Assembly (NCBI GenBank): GCA_022559845.1
Contig: CM040118.1
Location: 262,593,519-262,657,518, forward strand
DNA length: 64,000 nt
From: Amorphophallus konjac
Lineage: Eukaryota; Streptophyta; Magnoliopsida; Alismatales; Araceae
Direction of reading: 5' to 3'
Shown: positions 34,012 to 43,501 of the stretch, piece by piece
How positions within the stretch are numbered: position 1 is the stretch's first letter
Layout: every line of letters begins with the position of its first letter
The notes under the pieces: generated by a model
What the model saw: only the letters and a program-made list of their open reading frames with translations
Told to the model about the DNA's origin: nothing
Database searches by the model: none
Position numbers and translations under genes: made by a program

Positions 34012-34235
34012 CTTCTGTTGCAGGAAGAAGCTCGGACGATTGCGATGCCTGCAGAAGAACAGACAGAAGAAGTAGCAGAAGAACAGAGCTCCGAAGGTTG
34101 CTTTGATTGATTTGAGGAATTGCCTTCCCTTTATAGGAATCTGGGGAAACTTAAGGCCATTTGGAGTTAGCAAGTTGATTGCCATTAGGACGAGGTTTAG
34201 TTTTTGAATCAGAAACAGAAGTTTGCGCTTAATTA

Positions 34236-34428
34236 ACGCCTTCTGTTAGGGCGTCAATTGTTGAATTGACGACCTGACGGCGGTCGTGTTTTGTGTAACG
34301 CCCTTTCCAGGGTCGTTTTCTTCTTGAACCCTTGGTGAATTTAACGCCTCAGTGAAAGGCGTGTTTATCATTTTGACGCCCTCTCTATAAGGCGCCTTTC
34401 ATGTTTTGACGGCGTTCAGTGCAGGCGT
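34236..34428. repeat. Palindromic module array 5' of the DUF7745-like gene in D (6 units)
   Basis: Two triplets: 34236, 34269, 34298 and 34344, 34376, 34409, with steps of 33, 29, 32 and 33 nt. Examples: ACGCCTTCTGTTAGGGCGT and ACGACCTGACGGCGGTCGT. Confidence 0.86.
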
Positions 34429-35480
34429 GAATTTGTGAACTTATGAATTTCCTCCCTTCCATGCCATGATGAACTTAAGTGCTATTATTTCGTTGGAATT
34501 CTATCTTATTAAGCACTTATGATCATGTTATACTTTGAATTGAGGATTATTTATATTGAAATTTTGAGAGAACTAATGAACTTTTGAGTGCAGAAGATTG
34601 CAGTTTTCGAGATGTCCGGATTAATGTGAGGTAACATCATGTTGTTCTTGTAAGCATTATTACTATATGGTATCTACGCTATTATAGCATATCAAGGACC
34701 TTGTGGTTCTGATGAACTTGGAATTTGAGTTCCCCTTCACCAAAAACAGTGATAGTTCCAGGAAAGTCTTGATCACACGGATAGGCCGTTGAGTCGTTAA
34801 AGGTCTGGGACGATGGTTCCACTTTTCTGAGTTGATGCGTGGACAAACGGGCTTCGGCTTAGTGTCAGCTTAGAGATCTGGACTCTTGACCAAATCTAGA
34901 TGGCTTAGCAATATTATCCTTGGTTATTTTCTATCTTTTAGTTTGTTTTATCTTTTCTTTTAGCCCAGCATGCATCATGTAGGACTTTGAGCTTCATGCT
35001 GAAAATTTTCATATTATGGCAGTAATGAAGGTCACTCGCTCTTGATTGAGTTGACATGAGATATTCCATTCCAAATTGAGTATTTTATTCTTTTTGAAGC
35101 CGCTCAGGCTGATTTCTTTGAAAATGTCCCTTTGCTGGGTCTCCATCTCAATTTCCTTTATTTTTCTGTAAATCCACCTTGGTTGTAGCACGTCCACATT
35201 GGCTGGTAACCGCTCTCCAATGGTATCTCCTTATCGTGCCATGCGCACATTTTTACTTGTTTAGTTTAATCTCCTTTATCCAGTAAATTGATACTTCCTT
35301 GGAATCACCCGGAGTTGTTTCGCTCAGAATCTTGGAAAGATTTCTAATGCTTAGTGTCTGAGGCGTGTCACATCACACCTTGGCATCTACTTATCAGTTC
35401 GCTCCACTTCATTCCGTTTGTTGCACTTTCGCTCCATTTCGTCTCACTCCCTTGCAAAGCAGACGCCAAGGTGGGGCAGC
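34429..35480. other. 3' spacer of element D and polypurine tract
   Basis: About 1 kb of AT-rich sequence without a recognisable gene or repeat. It ends in AAGGTGGGGCAGC (35468-35480), the polypurine tract next to the 3' LTR. Confidence 0.6.
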
Positions 35481-36796
35481 TGTAGGCACGCCAAAATTGA
35501 CGCTATGTTGATCAAATCTCATGTCACTATGTTGACGCCCCAAAGTGAACTTCAATATATTCATAATATGAAGTTTTTCTTATTTTTGTGTGTTTTTGAT
35601 TTATTCTTGCATTTTTGTGATTCGCGACCTGAAGAGGGGCGTGTTTTTAATCGCGACCGTATCTAGGGCGTGTTCAAAAGAAAGGACGACCAAATGTCAG
35701 GGCGTCAATTCCTGGTATTATCCGGTTTCAAAATAAATTCAAAATAAATTCAAATTATTGATTAACGTCCTTCCTCAGGGCGTGGTTTCAATTAACGCCT
35801 TCATCTCAGGCGTTTTCTCATAATTTTCAAATAAAGTAAGTTTTATTGCCAAAATTTAATCCAAGAAGTGACGCCCTTGATCATGGTCGTGTTTTGAGTA
35901 ACGTCTTGATGTAGGTCGTCAATTTGTGATTTGACGCCCCTCCGAAGGTCGTGTTTCACCATCCGTGTTCTGCTTAAACTCCTCTTTCCTGGAGAGTTCC
36001 CTGCCTCCGTTGGTCTCCTTGCTCGAATTGGAGTTAGAGTCCTACCTTCTTTGATCATTGCCTATCCTTATCTTCCCAAATTTGAACTTATCTTCGATTG
36101 AAATCCTATAAAAGGATGTTCTGGTCGATCTAGACAGAGGTTGACGGGTCAGAGAGTTCACAAGTTTACGGGTTACGAGTACAGAGCTTCATCTTCCTCC
36201 TGTGCGATCGTTTAGAAAAGGCTCTGCTTCTTCTGCTTCCGATCAACCGCGTCCACCTTGTTTCCCTTTACTGTCGTCAGGGACAGCAGGGTTCTTTTAT
36301 TCTGTTGTGTTGTTTTGTCTTTATCAACCGATCATCATCACTGTGTTTTTTTTCTTTTCTTTCACGTTTGCATTAGCTGCATCATATCTCCTCCTTCCCT
36401 GTTTTCTTTAGGGGTTTTAAAACAAAAAAAGAGGTGCGCATGTTTTTATCCTTTTCATCATATTTTCTATTTTAGGACTTATACTACGTACACTTTTGGC
36501 TGATCCACTGCTTGTGTGTTTTGTCTCTTTTGCAAGGTAATCAATAAAGAAAAATCCCCTTCATCGGCCGGCCGGTTGAAGGAGGAGGAGGAATTCACAA
36601 TCCATCCCGCGTTCTATTTTCCACCAGGTATTCGCGATCTTCTTTGTTTCTTCTTGAGGTAACCCCTCTGGCGATCACCCTCCTTAGTAGCACCACGTGC
36701 TTCTTTTCCTTATTATTATATCATCTCCTCCTTATTTTTATCATGATTTCTCATATTTAAATTTCTACTTCGTGTGTGGATTTATCACGATCTACA
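35481..36796 (+). repeat. Element D 3' LTR
   Basis: 1316 bp, TGTAGGCACG to GATCTACA. It repeats the module array at 35624-35952 and the TATA box at 36107-36115. About 19 substitutions and no indel relative to the 5' LTR, by eye. Confidence 0.95.
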
Positions 36797-36801
36797 CTGA
36801 C
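36797..36801. repeat. Target-site duplication of element D, right copy
   Basis: CTGAC directly after TCTACA, matching 16068-16072. Confidence 0.93.
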
Positions 36802-37853
36802 CTTGCTCATATGTTCACCGAGCCTGTGTTGGGTGTTTTACAGTCATGCATATGGTATTTTCATGATCAACTTGAGATTATAGAACTGAACTTAATTGTC
36901 TTGAACTGAATTTGGAAGTCCTTGGACTGAATTTGATAATTGTGTTTGTATTGTGCTCACAGCTGTATTTTTGATATACACATTTGCAGGTTCTTATTTG
37001 TTGAGATAAACATGGTTGGAGAAGTGTTTTGAAATTGGGTTCTTCAAATACCTTGGTTAAATATTGACTTGCTTCTGAATTTTTAGAATATGCAGGTTAA
37101 TATTATCCACAGCTTTGGATCCAAGGTAAGAGTTTATGTTGGAATGTATTTTGACATGGGAAGATAAGGCTTAATCTATTTCTCATGTATGTGAGTTGAT
37201 TTGGATCCATGCACAAGAGATACATGTCCCTGTTGATGTACCTCACTGCATGTAGACTTGATAGTTCTAGCATCTTCACTACATGCTATTCTATCGGCCA
37301 AGTCATGATTTCAAATGGGTTGAAAATGATTTCTTGAATCACCTTGGCTTAATTCTCATGAAATTGAATTGGTTGAAAGTGCAGGTTTCAAGATACCCAC
37401 AAACCTTTGTAAACATGGTAAGAATTCATTTTAGTATATGTTTCCAAGTGGGTAAGTTGGGTTCAATTTATTTGGCTACTTAATTGTCTTTTGACTAAGT
37501 GAGCTTCATGATGCATCATGCTCAATTCAATTCCCATTCCTTCTCTCAAGACCCGATTTGATTTGATGTTTTAAAACCCCTCATGCATGCCATTTGATTG
37601 TACTTGAATGGGGTTTAATTGTGTTTTATTGGTCCTTAATGTTTTTCTTGGTTTCAATTGATTTCATTTAAAAGTTGAGGACCTAATGGTTTGAAATTCA
37701 ATATAATTGTCACTTTCATTGGCTTATGTTGAAACGTGCCTTAATGTATGTCAATACCATGTTTCAACACATGGTTAATTGTTTTTAATGTTTGGGAGAG
37801 GTTTTGTAAGGTTTCTATTGAGTTTTATTGAGTTTTCATTTATGTCAGTAAAA

Positions 37854-38167
37854 GTGTTGACCCTAGAGGTCGACACTTATTACACGGTATGCTGTTTTGT
37901 ATTGATTTCTGTTATGCTGACAAAAAGTGTCGGCCCCAGAGGTCGACACTTTATGTTGGGTTATGCTGTTTTAACTAGAACAGAACCTCCAGTAAAAAAG
38001 GTCGACCCCAGAGGTCGACACTTTTTACCCAGGGTCCTGATTTTATCTCAGGACAGAACCTCATGAAAAAAAGGTCGACCCCATGGGTCGACACTTTTGT
38101 TTAAACTCTGGATTTCATATTTTTGGCTGATCTCGTTGATACGAGTGTCGACCCTAGAGGTCGACAC
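37854..38167. repeat. Five 73-bp repeats with GTCGACC palindromic cores, LTR of C
   Basis: Core starts are 37856, 37929, 38001, 38074 and 38147, a step of 72-73 bp, about seven helical turns. Cores are 19 nt, such as GTCGACCCCAGAGGTCGAC and GTCGACCCCATGGGTCGAC; three extend to GTG...CAC. The sequence between cores is a diverged tandem repeat (CAGAACCTC shared by two). The array ends about 100 bp before the TATA box at 38267. Confidence 0.88.
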
Positions 38168-38266
38168 TTTTTCTGGGACGTCCAGATCGTGGTTTCCGGA
38201 TTGTCTACGAAAACCCCATTAGAGGGTCCGATTGCCATGGGTGTTTACCCTTATACCCCTAGGGTT

Positions 38267-38273
38267 TATATAC
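38267..38273 (+). promoter_or_regulatory. Probable TATA box of element C 5' LTR
   Basis: TATATAC within AGGGTTTATATACATA, conserved at 45513-45519 in the 3' LTR. Confidence 0.55.
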
Positions 38274-39069
38274 ATAGAATAGAAGGGTTATGGGAAGTTT
38301 ATACATGGGTTTTCTTGTCTTTTGTCTATCCATTATATGCCCTATATATCCTTTGCTATTTCCATTTGTAGAACACACCCCCTTGGGCTGATATTGTTGT
38401 ATTCTGTGCAGGAACGGTGGAGAGGGCATCGCACACTTGTGGAGGAGGAAGAAGAGACTGTTGTGAATCGTGTTCAAGAGTCTGAGCTCAGATCTGGTGG
38501 CAGCTGCAGCTGTTCTCCACCATCGGCAACCTAGGCGTTCAGATCTACAAGGGACGGCTGCTTCTACTCTTTGGTTTATCCTTTCTAAGTGCACCCTTCC
38601 ATTCTATCTTTGAGTTGCATTGAAGAATCTAAAGGGGGGTCTCTTGCTTCTTCATTTCCATATTCTGTCTTAGCATATATTTGTTAGCTGCAATTTCTAC
38701 ATAGTAAACATAGAAAGAAAAGAGGGTTTGGCCACAAGGTTGAGAGGGAGAACGTTTTCTGAGGGGTTCACTCTTGTTTCATCTTGTAGGAACGTTCTTG
38801 GTCAAGGGAACTCAAAGATACACCCATTCTATCAAGCCTTCATGTGGGGAACAAGCTAGATCTGCAGCCGAGTTCGTGGGGCTTCATACCTGTAGAAGAT
38901 CGACCTTCCCTCACCTTGAAAGCTTCAAAGAGATCATCTCAAGGCCATCCATATATTAAGGATATACTTCTCCATCCCTCTTTAGTTTATTTTGAAGATT
39001 CTTCTCCAGTCTATTCTGAGTACGAGCATGTATTGAATATTCTCTTGCTTTATTGAACTCGAAATACAC

Positions 39070-39330
39070 TGTGTGTGGGCGGAGTTGTATCTCCGCGTGT
39101 GTGGGTTTATTGTGGGGAAAGTCTCCCCGTGTTTGGTGGTGTGTGAACGGAGCTGCGACTCCGTGTGGTTGTTGTGTCTGGGGTAGGTTCCCCGAACGTG
39201 TTTGTGTGTGTGCTGAAGTGGCAGCGTGTTGAGGCAAGGCCTCGTGTGTGTATTACTACGGAAGCAGTGTGTGTGTGGTTAGGGTTCATCCCCGTGTTGC
39301 TACTTCGGTAGTGTGTTAGTGAAGCCTCAC
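39070..39330. repeat. Array of distinct short hairpins with GTGT-rich spacers, end of C LTR
   Basis: Successive stems of different sequence: CGGAGTTGTATCTCCG, GGGGAAAGTCTCCCC, ACGGAGCTGCGACTCCGT, GGGGTAGGTTCCCC, GAGGCAAGGCCTC and, clearer in the 3' copy (46320-46590), GGGGTTCATCCCC and GCTACTTCGGTAGC. Most are followed within a few bases by GTGT or CGTGT. It lies downstream of the TATA box, so it would be in the transcript. Confidence 0.75.
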
Positions 39331-39719
39331 CGAGTTTGGTGAGGGGTGGACGTAGGGAGCCCGTCGTAGTCCCTAACCACCTAAAAATCCATGTGTTTAT
39401 TGTGATTACCTGTGTGACTGTTCATTTCTCCTATCTCCCTTCACAGGTTATCTTATTGATTTTTATTTCACTACACCACTACACTTCGCTAGCTCTGCTA
39501 TTTGTTTATCAGTAATCATTCATCGCTTGTTGGATTGGTTGCCTGAGTGAGATCGGATAGATTGAGAGAATATCTTAATCTCACTTGAAGCTTTTGTTAA
39601 TCAGCGTTGTTAATTCTACATATGTTGTAATTGGGTGAGAAATTTTTTTAAAATCCGCCATCTCGGCATGGGGACAATTCAACCCTCCTTCTTGTCCGCC
39701 ATCTCTCTGGGCCAGCAAT

Positions 39720-39731
39720 TGGTATCAGAGC
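39720..39731 (+). other. Element C primer-binding site
   Basis: TGGTATCAGAGC, two bases after the LTR end; the standard complement of initiator Met tRNA in plant copia elements. Confidence 0.93.
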
Positions 39732-39784
39732 CCAGTCTCTGATTTTTTAACGGACCTCACGGTCTAGGAGTAACGATCATTTTC

Positions 39785-41344
39785 ATGATGGCTAGCTTGA
39801 ATTCTATTCCTGTTTACAATGGTTTTGATTATGCTTCTTGGATAGGAAAGTTTTGTGTTTGGATTTGTGGTTTTGATCCAAAACTAATGAGCTTAATCTC
39901 TCATGGTCCACATGTCTTACCCAAAAATGAATTAAGGTGGACTGATGAACATAAGAAAATGAATTCGGATAATTTGTTTGTTTTAAATGCTCTAAAGGCT
40001 GCCTTGGACACTAATCAATTTCCATTTATTTTGTCTTGTAGGACAGCCAAAGAAATTTGGGACGGGCTGATGGAAGCCCAAAAATAAAGTTGCAACGACG
40101 GTGACTGCTTAGCGGCAAACGATGAAATTGAGCGTCAAAGTGAAGAGAGCTCAAAAGTAAACTCTAGCTCTGACTCTGATGAGGAATGTGATTTGAGTTA
40201 TGATGAATTGATGGACGCTTATGATGAACTAGTTGATAGATACAAAGCTTTAAAATCTAAAAATAGAGAAATCAAAAGGAAACTTGATGATTGTTCTCAT
40301 GTTAACACTCCTTGTGTCAAGTGTTGCACAAATGAAAATTCGTGCGTAGATAATTCTCCATGTGAAAAATGCACTGAATTTGAGAAATTGGTTAAGTCGC
40401 ATGTGCATGAGATAGATAGCCATAAAGAAACCATTACTTGTTTGAAAAAGGAAAATGAATCTTTATTGGCTAAACATTCAGAACTTGAATGCCTTGAAAC
40501 ATATTCTAGAAGTAAATTGAGCTGTTCGGAAAGTGATCAAGTCTTGCTCAATGAACTTCTATAGAACGAAAAGCTTGCTAAAGAAATTGATAATTTGAAA
40601 AATCAAAACAATTTGTTGAATGATAAAATACACACGTTTGAAAAAGGAAAGCATGTCATTATTGATAATTCTGAAAACCTTCATATTTTGGAACAAGAAA
40701 TTGCAAGTTTTAAAGCTATCAATTCCTTGTTGAATGAGAAACTTGCATTGTGTGAAAATGAAATGGCTAAGTCTGAATTGCATATTTTGTCATTGGAGAA
40801 TGAAGTTAAGAGCTTGAACGAGTCTTTGTGTTTGTATGATAAGCAAAATTCAAAAGACAAAAATGATGTTGATTCTCCTTGTATGCATGAAAATTTTCAA
40901 ATTGGTAAACATGTTCATGAATCAAAGAAAAGAAGAAATCTTTCATATTTTTATTGTGGTAACTATGGTCATGACATGTATGACTGTTACATGATGAAAT
41001 CTGATGATGAACATGCATTAAAATCAAGAATGAAAATGGGTGACAACTCTAAGAACCATGAGAAACCCACAAAGAAAACCCAGAACATTCATTGCTTTTA
41101 TTGTGGGTTGCATGGTCATGCTTTTAAAAATTATTTCACGAAAGAAAATGATGATAATTGGTTTGTCAACAAAAATCTTTCATGTCATTATTGTGACAAA
41201 TCTGGACATGTAATGAATGACTGTTATGTGATGAAAGAAGATGATAATCAGTTCAAGAAAAGAAACTCTTTTTACTATTTTTACTGTGGCTTGAATGGAC
41301 ATTCCATGGATGAGTGTACCATGATGAGGGCCGACGATGAGTGA
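39785..41344 (+). pseudogene. Element C gag-like ORF with coiled coil and four zinc knuckles
   Basis: 520 codons in one frame with in-frame stops at 40085 and 40562. The N-terminus (SIPVYNGFDYASWIGKFCVW, later RTAKEIWDGLMEAQK) is copia gag (UBN2-type). The central part of gag is missing. Then come an acidic Ser/Asp segment, two CxxC clusters, a Lys/Glu/Asn/Leu coiled coil (about 40200-40860) and four knuckle-like repeats near 40950, 41090, 41190 and 41280. Only the third (CHYCDKSGHVMNDC) keeps full CX2CX4HX4C; the others have Tyr for one Cys. After the final TGA the frame runs on as ANPSGPKMAWVPKS, the usual gag-pol border of copia, then stops at 41434. No enzyme domain follows. Confidence 0.75.
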
Positions 41345-43501
41345 TATGAGAGGAAAAAGAAAAAGAACACACTTGTCTATATTAGAGCTAACCCCTCGGG
41401 ACCCAAGATGGCTTGGGTACCCAAATCTTCGAAATGAGAATTTCTTTTGTAGGAGCGCCTTGAGACCAAGGATTGATAATGAACAAAGGGTTCTCAAGGT
41501 GAGAAAGAAAATTGGCTTGGAATTGAAAATCAATTTGCTTAGGTTCACTCTCAAAGACCTACAAAGGTAAAAACTTGTGTTTGGAGCTATCTCACATTTT
41601 GTGAGTAAGTCTGGTTTTTTACTTAGTGCCTCACTTTTGATATGCATAGTTGTTTGTCATACACACCTTCCTCAATTTTTGCAAATAAAAATCTATCTTT
41701 GAATGCTCTGGTCTGTGCATAAAGTCTTTCACACTCTGAGTCACATCCTGTGAATAATGGTTCACTTTTGCATATACAGCTTACACGCTTACTTGCATGA
41801 TACTCATTGCACATATCATACACATTTTTGCATACTTGTAAATAAAGAAAAATTTTAATCATCTTTTCAAGTTATATGCATACACTTGCATATCATTGCA
41901 TACTTCTATGCTTGAATGCCATGGTTATTTGGTATATAAAATGGTGTTAGTGGAAGGTTGGATTGTGTTCAGTCGGAAGCTTTCACTACGCGTGAGGTGG
42001 TCTTCGGACCTATGTTCTCTGCCAAGTGCCGATAATCAATCTGCTTGAAGTCATTGAAAAATCTCTAGTTGAATGCATGTATATACTTTATACAACCCCT
42101 TTTTGACTCCTTCTATGACTCATCCCTTGCTAAATGAAATTGTATTGATTTAGACATGTTTATTTTATGACATATATTAAGGGGGAGAATTTTTATAACC
42201 ATGCATACATTTAGGGGGAGACATTACTATGATAAGACTAATTCATCTTTTACATTCAATACAACCACCCACACAAAATGCACCCTTTTGAGATAATGAT
42301 TCAATGTAATAAGGATTACTATTTTCTATTCTACACTTTAGAGGGCTATTGATTCTCTACATAGAAATCACATGTCTCGTGAGGAAAAAGATGTTTATCC
42401 CTTCAAAAATTTGTATAAGTGGAAGTGGATCCAAGTAGCCGAGAATCCCCCCTGAAATAAAGGAGGAAACTCGCGTCGAAAGGAGAAACTAATTCATATA
42501 AAAATAAGTGTGATTTGCCACCGAGTAGCCGGGAAGTGTCCCTGAGACAAAGGATGCAACTCGCGTCGAAAAGTGTCTCATCCATATCAAAAAGGTGACG
42601 AAACTGAGTAACCGGGAATTGCCCCTGAAACAAAGGGCATGACGCGTGTCAAAATTAGTCACACCATCTTTAGTAATTAAAATTTGGGGTCATAAGTAGC
42701 TACCGATACTCGAGCATTATCTATGAAAGTGTATGGATGAGATGTTCTTTTTAGTGTTCCTTAGAAAATCTGATTTTCCATATTGACTTGAACTTCATTG
42801 CTCAATCTTCACATATGCACCTTGGGTTTGATTGTTTGAATGTCTTCTATGAATCAGTCGTCTTTCATGGTTAATGTAGTACTTTATTTATGTAAGCACG
42901 ACCTTCTTAGTATTGTTCATGCACTTCATGTTCAACGATCAATTGTATTATCCTTACACCCGTCCCGAAGGTACTTGCATGAGTCTATATCTTGTTATGC
43001 GTGCTTGAATGCCTGAATGCTTGATCCGTCTTGTTCATATCATACTTCATTCCACAGTTTGCATCTCTAGGTCATACTTGTAGATAACAGGTTAAATAAC
43101 CCATTGTCTGTTGGTTTTTGTTCTTGACAGTTGGGGAGAACAACGTGTTGTTTAGCACTATACATTTTGTGCATACTTAGTTTTCAGATTTTACATATAG
43201 TTTCCTTATACTACTTGTGCATATTTAGTTATACATATACCTAAAATTACAAAAAAATGAGCACTTGCACTTAGATCACACATCTACTGAATGCATATCA
43301 AATTCCAAACTTTTGCTTGGTTCTCAGTTCATACACCTTCCCTTCATGGGAAGTTAATTGTTGGGTTCATGCGCACATATCTCATTCATTTTTGAAATCT
43401 TCACAATTGATCCTTGGTCCCCCATTTTGTTTTTATAATGCCAAAGGGGGAGAGAACTTTGAATAGTCACAATGTATTGTCATCATCAAAAAGGGGGAGA
43501 T
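41345..43501. other. Element C 3' internal region without pol
   Basis: About 2.1 kb with no protease, integrase, RT or envelope-like ORF. It contains three degenerate repeats at 42434-42655 and GGGGGAGA blocks at 42181, 42212 and 43446. The last, AAAAAGGGGGAGAT (43488-43501), adjoins the 3' LTR as the polypurine tract. Confidence 0.7.
42434..42655. repeat. Three tandem degenerate repeats of 82-90 bp
   Basis: Units start at 42434, 42524 and 42606. Each carries AGTAGCCGGGAA or a close variant, then CCCCTGAAA, AAAGG and CTCGCGTCGAAA or a variant. Confidence 0.75.

Larger units (their letters stand above)
16073..36796 (+). mobile_element. Element D: Tat/Ogre-like Ty3-gypsy retrotransposon, 20.7 kb
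   Basis: LTRs 16073-17388 and 35481-36796, both 1316 bp with TGTAGA and TCTACA ends, flanked by CTGAC. By eye the LTRs differ at about 19 positions, so the insertion is recent. The order is LTR, primer-binding site, 1.1 kb leader, gag, protease with G-patch, RT, RNase H, second RNase H and integrase to 26728. Then come 8.7 kb with two minus-strand genes (PMD and DUF7745-like), polypurine tract and LTR. Length, primer type and extra ORFs fit the Tat/Ogre branch. About 53 short palindromic modules fill its non-coding parts. Confidence 0.93.
36802..39717 (+). repeat. Element C 5' LTR, second piece
   Basis: Continues the C LTR after element D and matches 44046-46963. It holds five GTCGACC palindromes (37854-38167), a TATATAC box at 38267-38273 and a run of hairpins separated by GTGT spacers near the 3' end (39070-39330). 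Short open frames in it are not conserved as proteins. Confidence 0.92.

Noticed and set aside
36802..39717. Short ORFs of 60-110 codons repeated at 37283-39300 and 44542-46490 as conserved genes
   Set aside because: They repeat only because they lie in the two LTRs of C; frames are short and differences between copies do not favour silent sites.
40193..41344. Zinc-knuckle and coiled-coil ORF as a host gene
   Set aside because: It is in frame with a copia gag start right after a canonical primer-binding site and lies between matching LTRs.
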